In this document: positions 9,321 to 18,241 of the stretch, piece after piece
Layout: every line of letters starts with the position of its first letter
Numbering within the stretch: the stretch's first letter is position 1
DNA from: Symbiodinium natans
Taxonomy: Eukaryota > Sar > Dinophyceae > Suessiales > Symbiodiniaceae
Direction: 5' to 3'
Assembly (NCBI GenBank): GCA_905221605.1
Contig: CAJNDS010000854.1
Span: 1-58,933, forward strand
DNA: 58,933 nucleotides
Notes under the pieces: model-generated
Seen by the model: only the letters and a program-made list of their open reading frames with translations
What the model was told of the DNA's origin: nothing
Database searches by the model: none
Made by a program: the position numbers and the translations under genes

Positions 9321-11165
9321 TTTCAATTCAGCCTATTCGGTATGCAGGGCGTGGCGTTAACATGTAAAGTTCCATTAGATTTAATTACGAATGAGGCTTA
9401 GAAGAGGATGTCTTGGGATGTGGCGTCTTAATATGAAAAGTAATAAAAAAAAGAAATAGAGAGGGTTTCTTAGGGTGTGGTTCTTTTGAGGATGTGGACC
9501 TGCAATTCAAAAGTCTAATTGGACTTAAAAAAGAGTGGGGCTTCGAAGAGGATGTCTTGGGGTGTGGCCTCGTAATTTAAACGTCTATTTAAGTGGAATC
9601 ACAAAGGAAGTCCAGTTGAGGATTTCTTAGGGTGTGGTGTTTTAGTGCAAACCTCAAATTACATTTCATTACGAAGCGGGGCCAGAGGAGACTTTCACAG
9701 GGTGTGGTCGGTAAAATAAAATTCCAAAGAGGTAGTAACGAATGAGGCTTAGAAGGGCGTGGCCTCTTAATTGTTTTACTTGGTTTGGTTTTACGAACGA
9801 AGCTGTGGCTTTACCATACACAGGTCTTAGGGTGTGGCCTTTTAAATTCTGTCCAAAGGGGTGTGGCCTCTAAACTTAAAATTCAATTTAAGTGGAATTC
9901 CAAACGAGTCCAGATGAGGATTTCTTAGGGTGTGGCGTTTTAATACAAACCTCAAATAACATTGTAGTATGAAGCGAGGCCAGGGGAGAATTTCATAGGG
10001 TGTGGTCTGCAAAATAGAATTCCAAATAGGTATTAACCAATGAAGCTTAGAAGAGGCTGTCTTGTGGCGGGGCCTCTTAATTTGTTTGTTTGACTTGGGT
10101 TTAATTTACTAACGAAGTTATGGCTTTATCATATACAAGTCTATTGACATTTCACTAATAGGCACCAGAAGAGGATTTCATAGGGTCTAGCGGTTAAATA
10201 TGGAATTGTAAGTACATTCAAATACGAATGGGGGCTCATGATATAAATTTCTGTCCAAGAGTTACATACGAACCTAGCCTAGGTCAGAACTTCTTAGGGT
10301 GTGGGCTTCTTACCTAGCATTATAAACTTCTTACGAGATTCTGTTACGAACAGGCCCCAGAATGGTGTGGCTTTTTTTAATACAAGCATCTTGGCAAATC
10401 GAAAATAAGTCAAATTACAAACGAAGGTCTAATGAGGATTTCTTGGCGTGTGGCTTTGTAATACAGAATTCTAATTAATCTTCATTACAAATAGGGGCCA
10501 GAAAGGGATTTCATAGGGTATGGTCTGCAATATAGAATTCTAACTCGGTTTCATTGCGAGGAGGATGTCCTGGGGTTGGCCTCTGAATATACACTTGCTT
10601 TACTTGGGTTCAATTACGAACGAAGCCCAGAAGAGGATTTCTTAGGGTGTGGGCTTACAATATGAAATCAAATTGCGTTTCATTACGAATGGGGCCAGCG
10701 AAAGATTTCACAGGGTGTGGGAAAAACAAAAATGTTCTAAATAGGTATTAATCAATGAGGCTTAGAAGAGGATGTCTTGGGGCTGGGCCTCTTAATATGT
10801 TTTTTTACTTGGGTTAATTACGAACGAAGCTGTGGCTTTATCAGACACAAGTCTACTGAAATTTCATTAAGAGGGCCCAGAAGAGGATTTCATAGGGTGT
10901 GGCCTTTAAGTATAGAATTCTTTTCGTAGGGTGTGGGCTTCTTATGTAGAAGCATTTTCTCAATAAAATAGGCAGGAAGCCCAGATGAGGATTTCTGAGG
11001 CTGTAACCTCTGCATATAAAGCTCTTGTGAGATTTTGTTACGGACAGGCAGGCTCCAGAAGAGGATTTCATAGGGTGCGGCTTTTAGTTGGCAAATTTAG
11101 ATTTAAAAAAATTTTACTACGAATGAGGCCAGTGGCCTTTTAATTTTCATTCCGACTTAGGTTTA
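9321..11165. repeat. Diverged satellite array with AGGGTGTGG core
   Basis: About twenty or more degenerate monomers of roughly 70-90 bp share the order ATTACGAA, GGCCCAGAAGAGGATTTC, TTAGGGTGTGG, then an A/T-rich spacer with ATAGAATTC-like words. A longer subunit, GAAGCTGTGGCTTTA followed by ACACAAGTCT, recurs at about 9798, 10115 and 10827, indicating higher-order organisation. No frame stays open. I recognise no known satellite. Confidence 0.85.
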
Positions 11166-11224
11166 AATCTCGCTTCGATGGGCCCGAAAGGCCTTTCGAC
11201 CTAGATCATGGGGGGGGGGTGAGC

Positions 11225-11253
11225 TATATATATATATATATATATATATGAGC

Positions 11254-11284
<31 letters not shown>

Positions 11285-11297
11285 TATATTTATATTC
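11225..11297. repeat. (AT)n microsatellite at right end of TIR element
   Basis: Alternating AT with GAGC and TGTA interruptions. It mirrors the tract at 8341-8378. Confidence 0.9.
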
Positions 11298-11799
11298 TAA
11301 GAGGTTTATTAGTCAATTCCCTCATTCCCTACTAAGAGCTGTAAGTTATAGGGGTTGGGGCTTGGACAGGGTTGTTGGTTTTCTCAACAAGCCCAAAACG
11401 CCAAAAAAGGCAAAACCCCGAAACCATGTCAAGAAGAAAACTAAACCCCTAGCCCTAAGAGGTTTCTACCTACATGGAAGCTTTGGGGGTTTAGGCTTTT
11501 GGGTTTTTTGGGGAGGGGGGGGGAGAAGGCTTCTAGGGTTTCTAGGGTTAGGCTTGTACTGTTTCGGCTTTTCGCGCTTTGTTGCGGGGATTGTGGCATT
11601 GCGAGTCTTCTCTGTGCTGGGGTCTTGGGCTTCCCAACCCTGCCCCTGATTATAGGGTTCTGAAGGGAACGCGGTTCAAGGTGGGTAGGTACCTCGGGAA
11701 CGTTGGGTTACATACCCCCTTAAGAACCCCCTTAAGAACCCTGTAACCTGAAGCCCAAGGAGGCACAAACCTCGGACTTCTCTTTGGCGCTTCGAAGTC

Positions 11800-11893
11800 T
11801 TGGTTGCCCAGTGGTACCCGTTTGCCCCTTTGTTTGGTTCTTAGGCTTCCTTAGAAAGTAACCAAACCCAAAAAGGGTACCCTTAGTAGAATA
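11800..11893. mobile_element. MITE-like element, GGTACCC family copy
   Basis: It starts TTGGTTGCCCAGTGGTACCC. Its right half contains AAAGTAACCAAACCC and AAAAAGGGTACCC, the reverse complement of the left half. It is closely related to 32751-32862. Confidence 0.6.
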
Positions 11894-12354
11894 AGGGCAA
11901 GAGATCCTAAACCCTAAAGTAGTAGGAAATATTTGGACATACCCCGGTTCTTGAAGGGTCTCTAGGATTCAGGTGGTTGTCTTAGTGTCGTTCTTTTCCG
12001 GGTGCCGTAGTCTACAGAGGACCAAGGAAGGAACTCCTCGTGTAGAGAACTGACCATATGTGGCGCATTTCGGGACAAAGCGCGAGAATTTCGCGTGGCC
12101 TACTGAAGAAGAGAATCTGCATTTTGAGTAGGTCCGGGCTGTGGTGAAAGTTGTAAGCCCAAAACCCTAAACACTAAACCCTAAACCCTAAACCCTTTAC
12201 CAAGGATTATGAGGGAACATTGTTGCTGGCTCTCCAGACTCCCACATGGTGGCTTCTGCCGGCGGCCCCTGCCCATGCGCAGCCTCTCTTTCCTGGCGCG
12301 CCTTTTGGCGGCAGCAGCTGCCAACGACCTCACGCGAGGATGAACCGGCAAAGG

Positions 12355-12412
12355 GGGTTTAGGGTTTAGGGTTTAGGGTTTAGGGTTTAGGGTTTAGGGT
12401 TTAGGGTTTAGG
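12355..12412 (+). repeat. Telomere-like array (TTTAGGG)n
   Basis: Eight perfect units, interstitial, flanked by unique sequence. Confidence 0.95.
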
Positions 12413-13975
12413 GGCTTGGGGCTTGCTTGAGGGTGATGATGGCTGTACTGGCCATGATGGAGCAAACATGAACTGAATGCTGGGGTAGTATACCCGAAAC
12501 CTAAGGCTTGAAAGCCCTAGGCCCTAAGTGATGCAGGTAGCTCTCAACATTAAGCATCCTCATAACCCTTAAACTCCAACCCTTCTGGGGAGCGCAAGGA
12601 ATTCAGGGATTTTGGGGCATCACCAGTCCTGAGCCCTGAACCCTTCCGCAGGCCGAAGGCCCAGGTTTAGGGCTTAGGGTCTTGGGGCCAGGACTGGCAG
12701 CGCTCGGCTCAGCCGCTGAGAACTGCGCCACACGGGCGGGCGCCGCAGGCAAGTCCGATTCGGCGAGGGCTTCAGCTTTCCGAACCCTAAATCCCAACTC
12801 CCTGAACCTTAACAACCTCAAATACCTCAGCCCCGAAAAGCCTCTAAGCCACAAAATCTAGACACCCCAAGCCACAAACATCCTGCAAGCCCCCAACCCC
12901 TAAACCCTGGGACGCTGGCAGCCGAAATCATATTCTGAGAGCCCTTTCGGGTCACTAAGACATGAGCCCTTTTCTGGCCCCTTGCAGCTTTCACTTGACA
13001 ACTGGGTTATGTCTAGGGCTCAGGGCTTAGAGGGTCAGGAAGCATTGTTAGTATGTTCCTGTCCCTTCCTAAGCCAAAACTTAAGTAACCCTTAACCGGG
13101 TTTCGGATGCTTGGTTGGCAACTTTTCGCATAGTCGTTGGTGGGGATGGCGTCTTGGGATGAGATCGGCTCAGGTTCGTGCTCACAATTCACATTGTCGT
13201 GATGCCAAGAAATACTTTTCAGGGTGTGGCAGCACCAATCACAAGTAATCTCAAGCCCTGTTCAAACTCTGCCCCCGGCTTACATTTGTTTGTTTCTGCC
13301 AACACTCAAGCGCCCCACCTCCCAGACAAAGGAACGTACGGGGCTCGGATTTCCGCACTGGAGATGCCAGGACTTGACTTCGCGCGCTGCGTCCAGGACT
13401 CCCCTCGATGTTTAGGGTTTAGGACCCCCCCAACTTCCCCCCTTCAAAGAGTTGGAGCTGGAGGTTCCCATTCTGATACAACCATTGGTACCTTGACAGA
13501 CCCGTGTCAAAAGCAGAGCGTTTGCACAGCTCGAGCTATATCATACCTACTTCCACCCCGCCGCCCTGTCCGGAAGCCCTAAACCCTCGGTCCCCCAAAA
13601 CTAGTCGTCCCTAAAGACCCACCCAGACCCAATCCCATTCCCCGTGGAGTCGGTATCCTGAAAGTATCCAGGGTTGAATCGGGGTTTGGGCTTTGGGGTT
13701 GGAGTTCGTCTTCGGATTTGGGTTGGGGCTTTATGTGGCTTATGGGGCGGGTTTTTTCCAGAAGGTTTTCAGGTGTTGAGGGTCCCAATGCCCCTTAATT
13801 CAGAAGCTATCTCAAGCTCTGAAACTCTGAGCTCCTTCTGCAAAGTCTACTCCTCAGGAAGGAGTTGGTTTGGTCCATGATATGTAGGGCTTGGAGTTTA
13901 GGACGAATTGTTTGGGGTTTAGGGTTTGGGGTTTGGGGTTTAGGGTGGGTCTTGGGCCCTAAACCCTCAACCCTC

Positions 13976-13980
13976 AACCC
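13976..13980 (+). other. Left target-site duplication AACCC
   Basis: AACCC directly precedes the left LTR, and the same five bases directly follow the right LTR at 29870-29874. Five bases is the usual duplication length for Ty3/Gypsy- and Copia-type LTR elements. Because the neighbourhood is CCCTAAA-like on both sides, a chance match cannot be excluded. Confidence 0.6.
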
Positions 13981-14729
13981 TGTTTGGCGCATCATGTATA
14001 AGTAACTTTTGTTGCAAGTCATGTCTGACGGTAGCACATTTCAGGTTAGGGCATGAGCATGACAAAATATGATGATGGATGTTGGATGAGGAATTGATGA
14101 TAATACGCCGCGCACGAGGACGAGGAGATCTTGACACCGGACGATACTGATGTGATGCGAGAGACGATTCGACTCTGCTGTTAATATCTCATGGATCAGT
14201 CATGCTTCGTGTGCTTGTCAGACATGTACAGGTTGTGTTGTGAGTTTAAATTGATCGAGTGACTCGCGCAGCACCGCAGCGCTATCCGCTCAAGAGCGCT
14301 CTTTGAGCACTTCAGCAAGTAAAAAGTGTTTTGCCCCTTTCTGTGTACAGGCCCCTAGCCCTGCTTCGCTCTCTTCTAATACTGGTAAGCCATAAGGGAA
14401 ACCTAGGCGCCAGGGGAGGAGGAGACGGAGAGTATAAGGTGGAGGTTGGTAAACGCCATAAGGGAAACCTAGGCGGTATCGACCACTACGCTTATACACC
14501 CCTCGAGTCTTGCAAGCTCGAGTATCCTCTTGTACTCGCGATACAAGGGTGGCTTCTGTTGGGAAAGGATTGGCCCCCGGACCCGACCCGTTGATAGGGA
14601 TACTATCACCTGGATTGCAACTTTCACACCAACATCTGTTTATAGCGATGCTCCTTCCAGCCCTGAGCTAATACCTGTTGGCGCGGGCAACATTTCTTGA
14701 ATCGTTTGTCTATTCCACCACCTCTTGCC
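13981..14729 (+). repeat. Left (5') LTR
   Basis: About 749 bp, starting TG. The last base is C where the right LTR has A, so the terminal CA is lost or mutated. Compared with the right LTR it lacks 19 nt after position 14162. It contains a direct repeat of CATAAGGGAAACCTAGGCG (about 14390 and 14459) and an inverted CTCGAG pair near 14502-14521 that could form a small hairpin. AGTATAAGG at about 14432 could serve as a TATA-like element, but this is weak. Confidence 0.9.
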
Positions 14730-14994
14730 GGTTAAGAGCCTTGTCGGTTCGGCTGTGAGTGGGCACATCGCGATAAATTTTCCTTTTCTGTTGCAACACC
14801 GTAGGAGAGATGGCGGATGATAACCAGGATTTGCGTGCGATCCTTGACGCAGCTGCAGATACGCAAGGATCGAATCTTTTTGAGATTGAGGACGTGCCGG
14901 CGAATGGTGATAACTGGGAACCGTTTGGACCTTTGGCAATAGGAGATGGCATTCATGATGATACTCGGTACCTCGAGGGGATGATACCGACGTC

Positions 14995-15516
14995 TTGAGA
15001 GCGATTGCTGATATGAGTGTTGCTGATCCGTTGGCTTTGAATGATATTTTTGACGCAGATCACCCTGATAGAGCAGGAAGCCTCACCATATCTTCAACGT
15101 CTGAAGGTTCTGAGTCAAGGACGGCGAGGACGAGACGTGGTGATAATATCGCAGGTGGAACGCATAATAGTGACGAGCGTGCGACAGGAACCTTTCACAT
15201 AATATCCAGTTCAGAAGGTGGAGCCATTGCAGGGAACGCTGGGGGCGGGGAGTCAGCTCATAGGAGTATCATGATTGCACCTGGACGGGATGTTTCATCA
15301 GGTACCAATCCCTCGGCCGTCAACGCGGTAAGACATGATAGTAGGGATCAAATTTTATCACCGATCAGTCAGTTTTCTTCCACAGGTCTCCGCGAGGGTG
15401 AGGATGATAAGGGACACGATGCTGCGGATAATATTGCGAAGAAGCGCGAATACCCTTTCGGTGAGGAGGACCCTGCAGATGCGCTTAGAGGGATTCTCAA
15501 TCAGTCGGGAGTATGA
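14995..15516 (+). CDS. Gag-like open frame, acidic Ser/Gly-rich N-terminal part
   Basis: This 173-residue frame is rich in Asp, Glu, Ser and Gly with repeated SSSEG/STSEG-type phrases, and looks disordered. The frame is open upstream of the first ATG and continues the sense of the 14810-14998 frame after a +1 shift near 14980, so the ATG is not a reliable start. It ends at a TGA. The 220 bp that follow hold several stops in all frames before coding resumes at 15736. No known domain is seen. Confidence 0.5.
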   Translation: MRAIADMSVADPLALNDIFDADHPDRAGSLTISSTSEGSESRTARTRRGDNIAGGTHNSDERATGTFHIISSSEGGAIAGNAGGGESAHRSIMIAPGRDVSSGTNPSAVNAVRHDSRDQILSPISQFSSTGLREGEDDKGHDAADNIAKKREYPFGEEDPADALRGILNQSGV

Positions 15517-15735
15517 CGGACGATGATATCATTGCTGCTGTGACGAGGGATTCACATGTTCAGGGTCCGTTGAAACCCTGTGGGGAGCTCGACTGAAGCG
15601 TTGGGAAGCATATTGATTGGTGAGGAGCATAGGGTACACAGGCCCGACTCCATCAAGAGGGGTCTTGAGGATGAGGGGAGAGATCAGGATAATATGAGAC
15701 GTTCCAGGACACGAAGTGAATCCGATTAGAGGAGC

Positions 15736-16608
15736 ATGAGGTCTAGCCATCATGCAAAACAGGACGACGCTTCCGATGCCAGCGCCAAGAGAGTTAAGGG
15801 AGCTGAGGATACTAGTCCATCGGTTCACTTGGCTGGTAGGATCACACGTGAAAGGATCAGAGGTGGAACTAGTGCATCATCAGGTATGAATTCGCCAGCT
15901 CCCACCACCTCAGGTAGACATCTCGAACATAATATGTTCACGCCACCCACTGATAATAAACCCGGAAGCTGGCACAGGGCAGGATCGAGTCCATCGAAGA
16001 GGATTGCTGGTACAGGAGTGTCGCCCGAGAACGACATGAAGAGGGAGATTCTCGAGATAGACGGGAAGGTATGTCAGCTTGAGATGATAGTCATCGATGC
16101 TAGGGAAGGGGTAGGCAAGCATGCTGAAGACCTTAGGAGACTTGACAATCTAGTGTCGTCGCTTAGCCTGGCTGCTCACGAGGCACATAATATTGCAATC
16201 GATGCGTCCCGTGGATCAGGTGACGTTGATGCTCAGGTAGCTTCTAGGGTTGAGCGTGAGTTTCAGGTGATACGTGAGATAGCCGAGGGCAGGCCGCAAG
16301 ACTCAGGTCAAGACGTTCACTCGGTGGCTGGCAGCGCTCTGGGCACTATGATATACAGGAACAAGGAACTGATTGATACTGTGAGGTCTACGACTGCATG
16401 GTCTCTTCAATACTATGACAGGAAGCTCAAGGAAGTGGAGACGAATTGCAATGATAGAGCTGGACGGAATGGAAGTGATATTGAGGATGTGCGAAATAAG
16501 ATGAGATCCGTAACGTCAGCAGCGGAGTCGCGTACGAAGACCTTGGAGGGTCATAGGGCTGCGTTGAAGCTTTCGCGCAGTGATTGGGTGGAGATCTTTG
16601 AGAGTTGA
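15736..16608 (+). CDS. Gag-like open frame with coiled coil
   Basis: A 290-residue frame. Residues 1-100 are basic and Ser/Pro-rich. Residues from about 100 onward form amphipathic helices with hydrophobic heptads (for example LEIDGKVCQLEMIV and LDNLVSSLSLAAHEAHNIA). It shares its 3' end with the next frame (16580-17035), which continues the helical pattern, so the stop at 16606-16608 is probably a frameshift product. Multimerising coiled coils would fit a structural Gag role. No specific family is recognised. Confidence 0.55.
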   Translation: MRSSHHAKQDDASDASAKRVKGAEDTSPSVHLAGRITRERIRGGTSASSGMNSPAPTTSGRHLEHNMFTPPTDNKPGSWHRAGSSPSKRIAGTGVSPENDMKREILEIDGKVCQLEMIVIDAREGVGKHAEDLRRLDNLVSSLSLAAHEAHNIAIDASRGSGDVDAQVASRVEREFQVIREIAEGRPQDSGQDVHSVAGSALGTMIYRNKELIDTVRSTTAWSLQYYDRKLKEVETNCNDRAGRNGSDIEDVRNKMRSVTSAAESRTKTLEGHRAALKLSRSDWVEIFES

Positions 16609-17205
16609 GGAGGCCGAGGAATCCATTAGGAAGGTTTCTAGCCGTGTTGAAAGGATTGAAAGGAATATGAGGGCTCCTCACACTTCTGGAGGAGCCTCAG
16701 CGCCCAATGATAGCAGGCCAGAGGTATGCAATACGCAGGGCTGTTCATGCGGAAAACCGGGGAGCAACTATGGGGCTTGCATAGATGGGAAGGCTCGGAA
16801 AGCTGTTCAGGAGAGTGTGGGGATTGCCCAAGGAAATAAAGAGTCGATGGGGAAGGTCGCGAAGGAGCTCATAGCGCTGAAGACTCGAACGGGAGTTCTT
16901 GAGAACGACTCGCATAGCAGCAAGGAGAAGCTTCAGAAAATTGCTGATAACGCTGAGAGACATCAGATAACATCGACAAGCTTAGTAAAAGAAAAGAGCT
17001 ACGGGGTTCGTGAAGGAAATGGACGCCATGTCTGAAAGGCACGATCAGGCTATTATTGGGGTGAAACATGACGCAAATGAGATGCGTGAGCGTGTAGATA
17101 AGATGGAGACCACGAGTCAGGAAATAATATCGAGACAGCATGGATTTGCCGAGCTGAGAAGACAAGTTGCGAAGAATGCCAAAATGATGACAGGTTTGGA
17201 TACGC

Positions 17206-18027
17206 GTGCTTTGGATGAAACTCGTCAGGCGCAGATTCCTCGAGGTAGAATTCAGGGTAGCTCTGGGGGGGCTGATACCAGGTCAAAAAGTGAGACCCAC
17301 AGGGATGGTTGATCAATCTAGAGATGTGGAATCCTTGGAGTTCAGATACACGCAAATGGAGAGGAATATGCGGAAGGTTTCTGTGCAGCTTGATGCTGTG
17401 GGTGATGAGGTCGCTCGATCTATGAAGGACACGGCGGCGTTGAGGTCCGAAATGGGATTGCTGAAGAACGAGTCCAAAGGGAGCAATGATATGGCCGCTT
17501 CATACCTTGTGGAAATCAAGGAGGAGAACTTCAAGCTTAAGGCGAAGGTTGAATCATATGAGAGAGCGTTAGGGGAGATAAAGGATGAGCAGGACAGGCA
17601 CGTGCAGCTGATGCGCGAGATGAACGTTCGTATAGAGGGTGCACGCCAGCAAGAAAGCGTAAAGTCGGAGCTTGACAAGATTTGGAGCCAATTGTCGTCT
17701 CTGGTCAAAGCTAATAGCGAGCGTGCGGCGCCAGCAGCCTTTGACGAAGTTTCAAGCTTTGCAGGTGCACAGCGGTATGCGGGAGGAACTCCTGCGGCGA
17801 GCATATATGGCGACAGCCAAACTCATAAACCTCACGATCCTAGGGAGAGACACCATGATTTGGGTGAGCCTGAGATTCGTCAGCCGAAGTGCTTTGCGTG
17901 CATGAGAACCATTATGGGGGAGCATTACCAGTGTAGCAGCTGTGATAAGCGGACATGTCGGTATGATACGCATAGGCAATGGACACCAGGGAGGGGGCTG
18001 GGCTGGAACCAGTCTCCCAAAGCCTAA
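17206..18027 (+). CDS. Gag-like open frame: coiled coil plus Cys/His zinc-binding cluster
   Basis: A 273-residue frame. Residues 70-170 are a strong coiled coil (charged heptads with Leu, Val and Met at core positions). Residues 229-256 hold C-x2-C, ten residues, C-x2-C, four residues, C and four residues to H (C229, C232, C243, C246, C251, H256), a plausible one- or two-zinc site. It is not the classical CCHC knuckle of retroviral Gag, but such a cluster would suit nucleic-acid or protein binding. A frame shift near 17990 leads into a Gly-rich tail (17942-18130). Confidence 0.55.
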   Translation: MLWMKLVRRRFLEVEFRVALGGLIPGQKVRPTGMVDQSRDVESLEFRYTQMERNMRKVSVQLDAVGDEVARSMKDTAALRSEMGLLKNESKGSNDMAASYLVEIKEENFKLKAKVESYERALGEIKDEQDRHVQLMREMNVRIEGARQQESVKSELDKIWSQLSSLVKANSERAAPAAFDEVSSFAGAQRYAGGTPAASIYGDSQTHKPHDPRERHHDLGEPEIRQPKCFACMRTIMGEHYQCSSCDKRTCRYDTHRQWTPGRGLGWNQSPKA

Positions 18028-18241
18028 CAGCAAAGGTCTTGCTGGGGGATTTGGCGGAATGTACAACCCGAACGCAGGAATGCCGATTGGGCACGGGGCC
18101 GTGCGCGACACAAGAGGTATGGATAAATGAAATCCCATAAGCATAAAGAGTGAACCTGAGGCTGCGAGGTTGAACATGTGGTTGGCTGATCTTGCTATGG
18201 CGGCTAAGACGGCCTATATTTATTTAAGGGCTAACGCCGCT

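Larger units (their letters stand above)
8379..11223. mobile_element. Putative 2.85 kb non-autonomous DNA element with inverted termini
   Basis: Outside to inside, the left end reads (AT)n, then TCAC, a C run of 14, then ATGATCTAGGT. On the opposite strand the right end reads (AT)n, then CTCAC, a C run of 9, then ATGATCTAGGT. These ends match apart from the length of the C run, so they are inverted terminal repeats of about 25 nt or more if the AT tract is included. Between them lie a 600 bp palindrome and ~1.8 kb of satellite repeats, with no plausible transposase. Composition is distinctly more AT-rich than the telomere-like DNA on both sides. I infer a non-autonomous transposon or foldback-type element. 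A chance pairing of two C/G runs beside AT tracts is the main alternative, but the shared ATGATCTAGGT argues against it. Confidence 0.65.
11298..13980. other. Telomere-like mosaic upstream of the LTR element
   Basis: Short TTTAGGG and CCCTAAA blocks, one MITE-like copy (11800-11893) and unique islands. An open frame at 13178-13582 (134 aa) has no recognisable domain and I do not call it a gene. The last bases, up to 13980, are degenerate CCCTCAACCC repeats into which the LTR element is inserted. Confidence 0.7.
14810..18130 (+). pseudogene. Frameshifted gag-like polyprotein, first block
   Basis: Consecutive + strand open frames overlap or nearly touch through changing phases: 14810-14998, 14995-15516, 15736-16608, 16580-17035, 17010-17312, 17206-18027, then 17942-18130. 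Together they would encode about 1,050 residues. The order is an acidic Ser/Gly-rich N-terminus, long heptad-rich coiled coils, a Cys/His cluster, and a Gly-rich tail. Frames hand over cleanly, which suggests one ancestral reading frame broken by small indels. The region directly follows the left LTR, where gag normally lies. No family is recognised. Sequencing indels could explain some of the breaks. Confidence 0.65.

Noticed and set aside
14640-14956. Minus-strand open frames of 74-99 codons at the left LTR/gag junction
   Set aside because: They overlap the LTR and the sense frame, have no domain and are shadows.
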